59,746 nucleotides of DNA from JAFGIG01 sp964397545. GTDB taxonomy: Bacteria; SDB-A. Below the pieces are notes generated by a model. That model had not been told where the DNA came from. It searched no databases and was given only the letters and a program-made list of their open reading frames with translations. The position numbers and the translations under genes are program-made. Below are positions 9,810 through 18,221 of this stretch, one piece after another (the stretch's first letter is position 1; the number at the start of each line of letters is the position of its first letter). Where the stretch lies: assembly GCA_964397545.1 (NCBI GenBank), contig CAYNIW010000015.1, forward strand, positions 1 to 59,746. Reading direction: 5' to 3'.

Positions 9810-10163
9810 GGTGGCTGTCCAGGTGCCTTTTTCAAGGTCACCGGCTTCTCAGTTGGAGGAGTTGAAGAAAACCCGGTCTCTATCTCAACACCCGGTCCTG
9901 TCCTATCAATAAATCCCAATCCTTTCAGGGGATCCGCAGTAATATCTTATCAACTAACCGCTGCATGTCACGTAAGCCTGAGAATATTCGATGTTACGGG
10001 CAGGGAGATGGCAATACTGAAAAATCAACATCAAAGTTCCGGCTCTTATCAGCTGATTTGGGACCGAACAGACGATCAGGGATTCCCGCTGAAGTCAGGG
10101 AAATACTTCTACCGATTTTCTACGGACAAAAACCAGACCACGGGAGTGATAAACCTGCTTTAA
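9810..10163 (+). pseudogene. FlgD-like/sorting domain stranded behind an in-frame TGA
   Basis: This is the continuation, in the same reading frame, of the gene at 9045. It opens with GGCPGAFFKVTGFSVGG, then a spacer, then SINPNPFRGSAVISYQL, LRIFDVTGREM and GKYFYRF, ending at TAA. These are the conserved blocks of the FlgD Ig-like / C-terminal secretion domain that follows a PNPF motif in FCB-group secreted proteins. It has no start of its own. Either the TGA is a point mutation (GGA or another codon changed), a sequence error, or it is read through. Confidence 0.65.
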
Positions 10164-10300
10164 GTATTTTGCGGTCCTATCCGTCACGTTTGTTGTTCAG
10201 AGTTAAATGACTAGATCCACGGAACCAGTTTTCGATAACATCGGAGGCAATGAAACACATCTGCTTTGAAATCGAATAACATTCTCTCAGGGAGGGACGA

Positions 10301-12034
10301 ATGAAATTATTCTCAGCGCTATTTCTGACTCTGCTGATATTGTTTAATTCTAAATCTCTTTTCTCCTGCACTACCATACTTGTGACATCGGGGGCTTCCG
10401 GGGACGGATCCGTCCTCGTCACTCATTCCGACGACAACGAACTCTGCGACGAAAGAATAATTTACGTTCCCGCTATGGATCACCCCCAGGGTTCGTGGAG
10501 GATGGTCTATCCAACGGCTGTCGCCATGGGTGAAATCCCCGAATACTACTGCTTCCTCGAACCCCGCCTCGTGTGTTCCGAACGCGGACCCGGATACGAC
10601 ACTCCCGGATACACGCGAACAATACCTCTGGATTCAATACCCCAGGTCGGTCACACATACGCATATTTCGACGGAAGCTACGGAATAATGAATGAACATC
10701 AACTCATGATAGGCGAGTGCACAAACGGCGCGAAAATGCAATTGAACTGTCAACCTGGAAAGAGAATATTCTATTCGAGTGAACTTTCGAGAATAGCCCT
10801 CGAAAGGTGCAGGACGGCAAGGGAAGCTGTCGAACTTATAGGATACATGATAGAAAAATACGGCTACTACGGGACTGGTGAAACGCTTCTGCTGGGTGAT
10901 CCGAACGAGGGTTGGGTCATGGAAATGTGCTGCGGCACACCTGACAGTTCTGGCGGTTTGTGGGTTGCCAAACGTGTTCCCGACGGAGAATTATTCGTCG
11001 CCGCGAACGAATTCAGAATCAGAGACATTGTTCCGGGAAATCCGGACATTCTTTACTGTGAAAATCTTTTTGAAACGGTGCAGACCATGGAATGGTGGAA
11101 GCCTGAAGACGGCTATCTGGACTGGCTTAAAACCGTCAGTCTCGGGGAATATAATCACCCCTATTACTCTCTCAGAAGAGTGTGGCGAGTTCAAAGCCTC
11201 GCGGCTCCCGGTCTAAATCTCTCTCCGTGGGTCGAAGACGGCTGCACCAGGTATTATCCTTTTTCAGTGAAACCTGATCATCCCCTGTCTCTCCTTGAAG
11301 TGATGAACCTTCACAGGGACTGTTATGAGGGAACCGAATTCGACATGACCAAAGGAACAGCTGCAGGGCCTTTCGGTTTTCCATACCGCTATTACGGACC
11401 CTACGACGGTCAGGGCGATGTAGGAGATCCTAAAAGAGTTCTTGAAGGCGCGTGGGAACGAACACTCTCGGTCAGCTACTGTGGCTACGTTTACGTCAAC
11501 CAAGCCCGGAAATGGCTTCCCGACGCCGTCGGCGGAATTTGCTGGATGGGTTTGGATCGGCCCTCAGAGACTTGTTTCATACCGTTCTTCGCCGGAATCA
11601 GCGATCTCCCGCCTTCCTTGCAAAACTGCAACACCGCAGAGTTTTCCGATCAAAGCGCTTGGTGGGCGTTCAACACTGTCTCAAATTGCACTTCGATAAA
11701 ATACTCCTACATGATAGAAGACATCAAAACACTCAGGGACAGTATTGAAACATCGGAAATCCAACTGGTGTCTTCGATTGATTCAATGATCTTAAAAAAC
11801 AGTGAATCAGGCGAAATCACGGAAAAAGACGAAGTTTATCTGACCGAACAATGTTTCAAAAATACAGAAACAGTCGTAGAAAGATGGTGGAAACTGCTGG
11901 CGTATTTGATTGTCAGCTACGACGACGGATACGTCAACACCGAAGGCCACATGGCTCAGGAAGTAGGATATCCGCAGTGGTGGTTGGAGCAGGCTGGATG
12001 GAAAGAAGGCCCGACGACTTACGAAAAACAGTGA
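10301..12034 (+). CDS. Secreted peptidase family C69 (dipeptidase-type Ntn hydrolase)
   Basis: A 577-residue protein with a signal peptide ending just before Cys (SLFSCTTILVT). In family C69 the Cys exposed at the new N-terminus is the nucleophile, so signal cleavage or self-processing would activate the enzyme. Further family blocks are VTHSDDNE, YGIMNEHQLMIGECT, EKYGYYGTGETLLLGDPNEGWVME and FRIRDI. It would act outside the cytoplasm on dipeptides or small peptides, though some relatives deacylate other amides. A ribosome site (GGGAGG) precedes the ATG. It follows the interrupted secreted gene on the same strand by 137 bases. Confidence 0.87.
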   Translation: MKLFSALFLTLLILFNSKSLFSCTTILVTSGASGDGSVLVTHSDDNELCDERIIYVPAMDHPQGSWRMVYPTAVAMGEIPEYYCFLEPRLVCSERGPGYDTPGYTRTIPLDSIPQVGHTYAYFDGSYGIMNEHQLMIGECTNGAKMQLNCQPGKRIFYSSELSRIALERCRTAREAVELIGYMIEKYGYYGTGETLLLGDPNEGWVMEMCCGTPDSSGGLWVAKRVPDGELFVAANEFRIRDIVPGNPDILYCENLFETVQTMEWWKPEDGYLDWLKTVSLGEYNHPYYSLRRVWRVQSLAAPGLNLSPWVEDGCTRYYPFSVKPDHPLSLLEVMNLHRDCYEGTEFDMTKGTAAGPFGFPYRYYGPYDGQGDVGDPKRVLEGAWERTLSVSYCGYVYVNQARKWLPDAVGGICWMGLDRPSETCFIPFFAGISDLPPSLQNCNTAEFSDQSAWWAFNTVSNCTSIKYSYMIEDIKTLRDSIETSEIQLVSSIDSMILKNSESGEITEKDEVYLTEQCFKNTETVVERWWKLLAYLIVSYDDGYVNTEGHMAQEVGYPQWWLEQAGWKEGPTTYEKQ

Positions 12035-12183
12035 AAGCTTATCCGGGTTTTTCCTTGTAGAATTTCTTTGCAGTTGAAATGTTCGAAACATACAAGGTCA
12101 GAACATTCAGGTCCTTCACTTTCTGAATTAATTAAATCAGGATTTTTTGTGTATTAAATATATTTAATTTATTACGTCTCAAA

Positions 12184-12501
12184 TCAAACAAGTGCCATAA
12201 AAACGAGTAGCGCGTGAAGGTAAAAAGATCCGGCCAGAAGTGCGGGGACACAGCACAAGAGAATCATGAAAGGAACAATGACTTTGTTTGCATTTCTCAA
12301 CAGGAGATATATTCCGTAATTTCCGAGAAAAAGGCTCACAGACGATGAAAACATAAGGAGAGAAAGAGAGAGAAAGCGGTTCAAGGAATGAGGGATAAAT
12401 CCTTGATCGGAGTAAATCGCCCATGACAAACCGTAGATCAAAAACGGCGGGATGATCTGAAACAACAGCGCCGACAAGGGAATTGTGTATGTTTTTCTCA
12501 T
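12184..12501 (-). CDS. Small integral membrane protein
   Basis: A 105-residue protein of unknown function with three or four membrane segments and almost no soluble part. Its ATG overlaps the stop of the upstream gene as ATGA, so the two are translationally coupled and probably work together. No family was recognised. It may be the membrane partner or anchor of the protein encoded at 12498-13175. Confidence 0.6.
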   Translation of the reverse strand: MRKTYTIPLSALLFQIIPPFLIYGLSWAIYSDQGFIPHSLNRFLSLSLLMFSSSVSLFLGNYGIYLLLRNANKVIVPFMILLCCVPALLAGSFYLHALLVFMALV

Positions 12502-13175
12502 CTGATTCTATCGTCTTCCTCAAGGATTGCTTTGGATTGAGTCCACGCTTTTTCGGCGTCGAATCTTCCGCCGCTCACAAACTCAAGCCTTTCAAGAAAC
12601 ACCTTCATTCTTTTGTTTGACTCCCGGACGGTTTCCTGAAGTGTCTGTCCGCTCGTCAATCGTCTCAGAAAGAAGAAATAGAAAACGGGCGATTTGCTTT
12701 CTCCCGGGTGGCCTATGTATGCTTCCGCACCCAGATCGAGCCATACAGGAGCCTGGTAAATATCGTTGCAACCTGTGTTGTAAACCATCCCAAGATTTAC
12801 TGTTAAATTCGAATCTATATCCCACATCCAATAGACGAAATCATTGTCGTGGGCGAGTATAAAAACGTCGACTTCGGAGTATTTTTTCAGACTCATAACC
12901 AGCGCCGACAGAAATTCCTGTTTCTTGTCGCCGGGAAAGGACTGCGTCAAATATGTGACCGAACCGTAATACCTTTCCAGGTAGGGAATTGTAAAATTCT
13001 CCGTTCCCCATTTCTGGAACGGCGTCACGTCGTCCCGTATTGCCACTGCGGCGCGGTTTTCCATGTCTTCAGCTTTTTTCAAAGAAATAAAAAATCTATC
13101 GGTCAAAAGGACAATGCAGAAATAAGATAGAGCAGAAAATATTATGATCGCCGAGAAAGCCCAGTGTTTTTTCAT
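12498..13175 (-). CDS. Membrane-anchored extracytoplasmic protein, unknown
   Basis: A 225-residue protein with one N-terminal membrane segment or uncleaved signal (WAFSAIIIFSALSYFCIVLL). The rest is probably outside the membrane. Visible blocks are VDVFILAHDNDFVYWMWDIDSN and VWLDLGAEAYIGHPGESKSPVFY. I do not recognise the family. It ends in an ATGA overlap with a small membrane protein, forming a two-gene unit. No catalytic pattern is evident. Confidence 0.6.
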   Translation of the reverse strand: MKKHWAFSAIIIFSALSYFCIVLLTDRFFISLKKAEDMENRAAVAIRDDVTPFQKWGTENFTIPYLERYYGSVTYLTQSFPGDKKQEFLSALVMSLKKYSEVDVFILAHDNDFVYWMWDIDSNLTVNLGMVYNTGCNDIYQAPVWLDLGAEAYIGHPGESKSPVFYFFFLRRLTSGQTLQETVRESNKRMKVFLERLEFVSGGRFDAEKAWTQSKAILEEDDRIR

Positions 13176-13274
13176 TAGACCTGATTTTCAGCACTTCTTG
13201 TTCTGGCACTGATATTTTTGCAGTGAAATTTACATCTCCTGCCGTCAATCTGCAAACATTGATTTTTATTCATT

Positions 13275-13778
13275 TTACACCATTCCCAATTCTCTTAGCA
13301 AATCCGCAAGGACTTTCAGTCTTTCGCTAAAAATTTCGTCATCCTTGTGGAGGCATTCATCGAAGAGCTTTATGTCATCTTCTATTTGCTCGTTTTCAGA
13401 GCAAATGGAAAAATTCATAGCTCCTCCCTGGAGTCCAATCCTGTCCAGGAGAGGATATTTCGGAAAATCCTTTTCATTTTTCATATACCTGTCTCTGAAA
13501 AATAATTTCGCCCTGCAGATGAGAATCGCAAGGTCCATCACTCTGTGAAAGGGAAGTTCTTCGGACTGACGCGACCATTTTTTTCCAGTGTGTCTCCAAA
13601 TTTTTGCCGATATATCAACTTTCCCTCTGTCGTTCCACTGGGCTAAACCCAATGAAAGACCCTTAGCTTCACTCCTGTAAGCCGATCTTCCGTCAATTTT
13701 GTCGTAATCCTCTGAAACTATCACCGGTTTGTGCTTTAAATCTGTCGGAATTTTCATTTTTCCTCTCTTTTTACTCAT
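13275..13778 (-). CDS. DUF6530-like conserved protein
   Basis: A 167-residue cytoplasmic protein with the blocks KHKPVIVSEDYD, KGLSLGLAQWND, DISAKIWRHTGKKWSRQSEE, LPFHRVMDLAILICRA and DRIGLQGGAM, which I recall as the DUF6530 family. The function is unknown. Two starts are possible. ATG 13778 lies eight bases after a -10 box and would give a leaderless message; ATG 13757 lies four to five bases after AGAGG. It is a single gene between two divergently arranged units. Confidence 0.7.
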   Translation of the reverse strand: MSKKRGKMKIPTDLKHKPVIVSEDYDKIDGRSAYRSEAKGLSLGLAQWNDRGKVDISAKIWRHTGKKWSRQSEELPFHRVMDLAILICRAKLFFRDRYMKNEKDFPKYPLLDRIGLQGGAMNFSICSENEQIEDDIKLFDECLHKDDEIFSERLKVLADLLRELGMV

Positions 13779-13786
13779 TTAGTAAT

Positions 13787-13816
13787 ATACTAATATAGTA
13801 ACGTGAATCATGTCAA
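13787..13816 (-). promoter_or_regulatory. Sigma-70-type promoter for the DUF6530-like gene
   Basis: On the minus strand there is a perfect TTGACA, 18 bases, then TAGTAT. The ATG at 13778 is only eight bases downstream. The AT-rich stretch 13781-13800 is partly dyadic (TAGTATATTACTA-like) and could also be an operator. Confidence 0.45.
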
Positions 13817-13862
13817 GAAGATTTATTCATTGCCATTTTCAAACATCAATTTGCCGTTGTTA

Positions 13863-13891
13863 TTGACGTCTCACGCCCTCTGTATTACAAT
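13863..13891 (+). promoter_or_regulatory. Sigma-70-type promoter
   Basis: TTGACG, 17 bases, TACAAT (five of six matches in each box). It precedes the broken antitoxin-like gene by 22 bases. Confidence 0.55.
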
Positions 13892-13913
13892 ATTTACGTG
13901 ATATATTATTAAA

Positions 13914-14143
13914 ATGAAGTAGTTTCAGTAAGGCTCACTGCAAAGGAAGAGAGAAAATTGTCTTTTCTCGCTGAACACTTTGAAAAAGATAAATCCGCTT
14001 TGATAAAAAAATCTATTCTTGATTTATATGAAGATCTAAAAGATATAGAAACAATAGATAATTTTGAAAAGCGGGAAAAGAAAGAAAAAGTCAGATTTAC
14101 TAATAGCAAAATTCCTCACAAATTTAACAGACGGCATCTTTAA
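13914..14143 (+). pseudogene. Ribbon-helix-helix (CopG-type) antitoxin, frameshifted at the start
   Basis: From the third codon the frame reads VVSVRLTAKEERKLSFLAEH, then about 20 residues with KSALIKKSILDLYEDL. This is the beta-strand/helix/helix layout of CopG/RelB-like antitoxins that bind DNA and a toxin. The only suitable ATG (13914) is out of frame by one base: it reads ATG AAG TAG, while the open frame begins GAA GTA GTT. A one-base loss in codon 2 would explain this. A late start at TTG 13958 would remove the DNA-binding strand. No toxin gene follows. It sits behind a good promoter. Confidence 0.5.
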
Positions 14144-14243
14144 CTATTATCATGGACTTTTACTGACTATGAATACTTTTTTTGAAATATTCTCTGAAGC
14201 TTTAATATTGGGAAAACGCCTTCATATTCGACAAATTCCAAAA

Positions 14244-14289
14244 CCCCTTGTCGGCAAGATTAATTTTATAAGGAAAAATAATAGCGTTG
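14244..14289 (+). promoter_or_regulatory. Hairpin leader upstream of a methyltransferase (copy A)
   Basis: CCTTGT (14246-14251) can pair with ATAAGG (14268-14273), which contains the likely ribosome site; one pair is G-U. The loop carries CGGCAAGA. Thirteen bases later the start TTGACTAAC follows. The same element with an A-U pair instead of G-U lies at 19362-19402. Confidence 0.4.
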
Positions 14290-14931
14290 ACTAACCTGGT
14301 AAAAAACAAACAGCCAGCGATTCATGATAAAAGCCTGAGTCATTATGGAAAAGCTTATCATCTCTTCATTGATCCATTGTTGAATGAAGCAAGGGTTAAT
14401 ATTGTCAAATTAATACCCGAAAAATCTACTGTTTTTGACGCAGGATGCGGGACAGGAAGGTTATCACTATTACTGAAAGAAAAGAAAAACTGTAAAGTCG
14501 TAGGAGCTGATCTGTCCCTGCAGATGATAAATTTTGCGCAAAATCTAAACTTTTACAACGATGTTGAATTTATGCATATAGACCTTGAAAACATAAAAAT
14601 GTTCGGAGAAAAACATTTTGACTATTCAATTTTGTGTCAGGTTATCCATGAACTGCCGTCAGATAAGCAGAAAAATGTTTTAAAAGAAATAATACGAATT
14701 GCCAAAAAAACAATCATTCTTGATTCAAACGCTCCTTTACCGAAGAATATTGTCGGTTTCGTCATACGCATGATTGACGCGACCATAGGAAGGGATCATT
14801 ACTATAATTTCAAATCATATATTTCTACAGACGGGATTATTGGAATTTTGGATAGAGCAGGGCTTACATCCCGAATAACCCAGAGAATAGTTTTTAAAAG
14901 TAACTGCCAGCAAATTGTCGTCTTGTCTTAA
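14287..14931 (+). CDS. Class I SAM-dependent methyltransferase
   Basis: A 214-residue methyltransferase of unknown substrate. Motif I is FDAGCGTGRLS, followed by VVGADLSLQM and, after about 45 residues, YSILCQVIHELPS. The C-terminus (FKSYISTDGIIGILDRAGL) is that of small-molecule methyltransferases. The start is the TTG of TTGACTAAC because no ATG lies nearby in frame. The same TTG context and spacing from an AAGGA site is seen before the methyltransferase at 19400. It stands alone in the accessory stretch. Confidence 0.82.
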   Translation: MTNLVKNKQPAIHDKSLSHYGKAYHLFIDPLLNEARVNIVKLIPEKSTVFDAGCGTGRLSLLLKEKKNCKVVGADLSLQMINFAQNLNFYNDVEFMHIDLENIKMFGEKHFDYSILCQVIHELPSDKQKNVLKEIIRIAKKTIILDSNAPLPKNIVGFVIRMIDATIGRDHYYNFKSYISTDGIIGILDRAGLTSRITQRIVFKSNCQQIVVLS

Positions 14932-15173
14932 ACACTAAAGAAAGCTTTTAAAAAGTAACAAAGTCACCCGCATCATCAAAGTTTTAAAAAATTTGTGAGC
15001 AGAAAATAATATTTATAAACATCTTTAACACCTATTGGCAGAAGTAGTATTTTCCATTACAATCTCTTGGTTTGCTCGCAAGTAAGCAGTTTCCTGTCAT
15101 GAAAAGGGAGACGGCAATTCTAGTCCTCCAATTAGAGTTATGTCTCCCAAATAGAGTAAAAAGGAGTATATCA

Positions 15174-15644
15174 ATGCCTCAAATCGCAAAAGGGGGGAAA
15201 TTTGTTTTTGGCTGGTCGATAATTAGCCAAAAAGGGTGTGTAAAAATCCCTGAGGCGGTATATCAGGAATATCATCTTTATACCGATGATAAGGTAATAT
15301 TGATTTCCGGAAGTATAAAATCAAGAGGATTTTGTGTTTCCAATTATACATTGATGAAAAGAACAGTGTTTAATGCTTTATTCACCGATCATCCTGAAAT
15401 CAAGGATTACTCATCCGATGAAGGTCATTGTATAATGTATAAAAAAAGATTGTATTGCTGGCTGAAAATAAATCCAGAGGGAATCCTGAGATTACCTGAT
15501 CAGACAATGAAATCTTTCGCAGTAAAACCGGGCGATCGTCTTCTTTCAATAAGAGGAAGCAATGTCGCTCAAGTATTTGCATTAAAAGGGCCTATAGTAA
15601 CAGCGGCTGTTAATTACGAAGGCATAATTGATGAATACTATTGA
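15174..15644 (+). CDS. AbrB-like swapped-hairpin protein
   Basis: A 156-residue protein. AAAAAGGAG before ATG 15174 decides the start over the longer open frame. Two halves each carry a short beta-rich unit with an AbrB/SpoVT flavour: GCVKIPEAVYQEYHLYTDDK then VILISGS, and GILRLPDQTMKSFAVKPGDR then LLSIRGS. Proteins with this opening (MPQIAKGGKFVFGWS) are conserved in many anaerobes and have no assigned role. DNA binding is plausible but not shown. It is followed at 48 bases by a secreted WD40-like gene. Confidence 0.65.
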   Translation: MPQIAKGGKFVFGWSIISQKGCVKIPEAVYQEYHLYTDDKVILISGSIKSRGFCVSNYTLMKRTVFNALFTDHPEIKDYSSDEGHCIMYKKRLYCWLKINPEGILRLPDQTMKSFAVKPGDRLLSIRGSNVAQVFALKGPIVTAAVNYEGIIDEYY

Positions 15645-15691
15645 CCCAAACAAAACAATTAGAAAAAAAATCAAACAGGAGTTGTCGAAAG

Positions 15692-16642
15692 ATGGAGAAA
15701 AATAAATTTTTTAAACCTCTTTTATTCATAATATTATCATCGCAGTTATTTGGTTTTACCGGAATTAGTTTGGAAAGGTCTCCCTCTGAAGTAGAAATTT
15801 TCGCCGAAGGAATCGTATCTACGGATTTATATGAAAGGGATATCGCCATTTCGCCAAAGGGAGATGAAATAATTTATACTTTGTGTGATTATAAAAGATC
15901 AATAATGTGCCTTGTGAGGATATTGAAGATCGGCGATGCACGGAGTAATAGAGAGTTATTGAGTTTTTCAGGGAAGTATGCCGATATTGAGCCCAGCTTT
16001 TCGGTGGACGGAAACAAATTGTATTTTGCCTCCAACAGACCTTTAGATTACGACACAACGAGAACGGATTTTAATATTTGGGTTTCAGAAAGAACTGAAT
16101 CGTCTTGGACCGAACCTGAACCTTTGCCTCCTAATGTCAACACGGAACATGATGAGTTCTATCCTTCGGTAAGCCGAAACGGCAATTTATATTTTACCAC
16201 TGTCCGTGAAAACGGATTCGGCGGTGAAGATATTTTTGTCAGCAGATGCGTTGACGGCATATATTCAGACCCTGAACCACTGGATTCAAGTATCAATACA
16301 CCGATCTATGAATTTAATGCCTGTATCTCACCTGATGAAGATTTAATAATATTCAGTTCGTTCGGGAGGAAGGACGGCCTCGGCGGAGGCGATCTTTATT
16401 ACAGCATAAAAGATGAAACCGGAAATTGGAAGACTGCTGTGAACATGGGAGATATTGTCAACTCCGAGTATCTGGATTATTGCCCTTTTATTGATGTCCC
16501 CAGGGATAATTTCTATTTTACAAGCGAAAGATTTCTTCCTATAAATGAAAAATTGGAGAATGTAAACCAACTGGAAGATTTTTCGAAAGGAATTCTCAAT
16601 GGCATGGGCAATATTTATAGAGTCCGTTTTAGTAAGATCTAA
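15692..16642 (+). CDS. Secreted WD40-like (PD40) propeller protein
   Basis: A 316-residue protein with an N-terminal signal peptide (FFKPLLFIILSSQLFGFTG) and repeated PD40 blocks: PSFSVDGNKLYFASNRP, YPSVSRNGNLYFTTVREN, FNACISPDEDLIIFSSFGR and CPFIDVPRDNFYFTSER. Between blocks lie the typical GGEDIFVSR and GGGDLYYS strands. PD40 propellers occur in TolB-like and surface-binding proteins; no enzyme motif is present. ATG 15692 is chosen because CAGGAG precedes it; the longer open frame lacks a site. Confidence 0.78.
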   Translation: MEKNKFFKPLLFIILSSQLFGFTGISLERSPSEVEIFAEGIVSTDLYERDIAISPKGDEIIYTLCDYKRSIMCLVRILKIGDARSNRELLSFSGKYADIEPSFSVDGNKLYFASNRPLDYDTTRTDFNIWVSERTESSWTEPEPLPPNVNTEHDEFYPSVSRNGNLYFTTVRENGFGGEDIFVSRCVDGIYSDPEPLDSSINTPIYEFNACISPDEDLIIFSSFGRKDGLGGGDLYYSIKDETGNWKTAVNMGDIVNSEYLDYCPFIDVPRDNFYFTSERFLPINEKLENVNQLEDFSKGILNGMGNIYRVRFSKI

Positions 16643-16721
16643 ATTCGATGACTTGCCACTAATTATCATGTAACGCATTAAAAAATTTTACAGAAAAGAA
16701 TCAAATAAAATATTTCGCACG

Positions 16722-16754
16722 ATAACAGTTGTCCTTCGGCGCCGAAGCTGTTAT
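16722..16754. repeat. Strong inverted repeat in a 328-base non-coding gap
   Basis: ATAACAG and CTGTTAT flank a perfect 14-base palindrome CTTCGGCGCCGAAG (16734-16747), with five unpaired bases on the left. No T-tract follows on either strand, so it is not a simple terminator. It is the only structure I see in the gap 16643-16970 before the antiporter gene. Confidence 0.5.
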
Positions 16755-16970
16755 TACAAAATCCTTTCTGTCATAAAAAGTTATTTATTTAATCTTCTTG
16801 ATATAAACATGGGTTTGTCTTATATTTCATGCATTATATTTCTACTACAAGCCTGATAGGTAAACAAAGACAAGATGCCCGAAAAAAGTGTGTAAAAAAT
16901 ATACATTAAATAACAATAATTTTTACTTCAGTAAAATCATAGACTCCTGCTCAGGCGAACGAATACTCAA

Positions 16971-18221
16971 ATGAGCACGGTATTTCAAGATTTGACGGCT
17001 CTCAAGACGCTCCTGAGCAATCATCCCATGTTTGCCGCGGGTATACTACTTATAGCCGGTTATATTCTTGGCAGGCTCGCTTCGAAGATTTCTCTTCCGG
17101 AGATAACAGGTTACATTGTCGCCGGGCTTCTCGTCAGCGACGCGGTAACGGGCATCTTTCCGCGTCAAATGGGACAATCTTTCCGGTTTACAACAGAAAT
17201 TGCGCTCGGATTGATAGCTCTTACAATCGGCGGTGAATTCTCTTTGGCAAAACTGCGCAGGTTGGGCCGAAATGTATTGGTAATAACCCTTGTTCAAATC
17301 TCTTCAACTTTTATTCTTGTGACAGCCGCCTTGCTTGTTTTTAAAATGCAGCTGCCGTTCGCTTTGCTTCTCGGCGCCATTGCCACCGCGACCGCCCCTG
17401 CAGCTACAGTCGCGATTGTTCAGTTATTGAGGGCTCACGGTTTGTTCGTCGATTACCTCTACGGTGTAGTAGCCCTCGACGACGCCGGCTGTGTGGTATT
17501 GTTCGGTTGCATTTTCGCGTTCGCTTCGTCTTTGTTGGCTCCTTCCAGCTCAATGGGATATGCGGGTATGGTTCTTGAAGCTTTCGGAGAAGTTATATTC
17601 TCTGTGATTGTCGGACTTCTTAGCGCGCTTATCATTCACTGGGGCACGCGCAGAAAGAAAAAAACGAATGAAATTATGATTATTTCTATCGGTGTCATTT
17701 TCCTTTCAACAGCACTTTCAATTGTCCTTCATCTCTCTCCTCTTCTAACGAACATGGCGGCGGGATGTCTTCTCATCAATCTCTCACCGCGCAACAATCG
17801 TATCTTCAGAATTCTTGAACCTCTTACACCTCCCCTCTATGCGTTGTTTTTTGTCATTGCCGGAACAGAACTTCAGCCGCAAATTTTACTCAAGTCCGGC
17901 ACACTCCTTTTCGGAGCAGTGTATATTTTGTTCCGAGCGGCTGGCAAATACGGAGGTGTTTTTCTCGGATCATACCTGATAAAAGCGCCGTCGAGCATAC
18001 GTAATTATCTCGGATTATCTATGCTTCCTCAAGCCGGAGTTGCTATAGGTCTTGTCCTTCTCATCCAGGCATCACCCCTCATAAACAATATTGCTCTGCA
18101 CCAACAGCAGTTCATACTTGGCATTGTCAATATAGTTTTGCTGTCGGTGTTCATCAATGAGCTCATAGGCCCTCCGCTTTCGAAATTCGCGGTAATCAAG
18201 GGCAACGAAATGGAGGAATAA
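16971..18221 (+). CDS. CPA2-type cation:proton antiporter (membrane subunit only)
   Basis: A 416-residue antiporter with about 12 membrane segments. The start of the exchanger domain (AGYILGRLASKISLPEITGY) and the central ATATAPAATVAIV and YGVVALDDAG segments, with an intramembrane Asp pair, are characteristic. It lacks the TrkA domains of the Kef-type protein at 2707. Its stop overlaps the next ATG by one base (TAATG), so regulation is probably through that partner protein. No clear ribosome site precedes its own ATG. It would move Na+ or K+ against H+ in the inner membrane. Confidence 0.85.
   Translation: MSTVFQDLTALKTLLSNHPMFAAGILLIAGYILGRLASKISLPEITGYIVAGLLVSDAVTGIFPRQMGQSFRFTTEIALGLIALTIGGEFSLAKLRRLGRNVLVITLVQISSTFILVTAALLVFKMQLPFALLLGAIATATAPAATVAIVQLLRAHGLFVDYLYGVVALDDAGCVVLFGCIFAFASSLLAPSSSMGYAGMVLEAFGEVIFSVIVGLLSALIIHWGTRRKKKTNEIMIISIGVIFLSTALSIVLHLSPLLTNMAAGCLLINLSPRNNRIFRILEPLTPPLYALFFVIAGTELQPQILLKSGTLLFGAVYILFRAAGKYGGVFLGSYLIKAPSSIRNYLGLSMLPQAGVAIGLVLLIQASPLINNIALHQQQFILGIVNIVLLSVFINELIGPPLSKFAVIKGNEMEE

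Noticed and set aside
9807..9860. Selenocysteine insertion at the in-frame TGA
   Set aside because: A hairpin with a bulged T (9822-9842) lies downstream, but its loop and bulge side do not fit the bacterial SECIS pattern, and a propeller/sorting-domain protein is not a known selenoprotein.
14064..14294. 76-codon frame between the antitoxin remnant and the methyltransferase
   Set aside because: It overlaps the antitoxin-like frame, lacks a ribosome site and runs through the hairpin leader.
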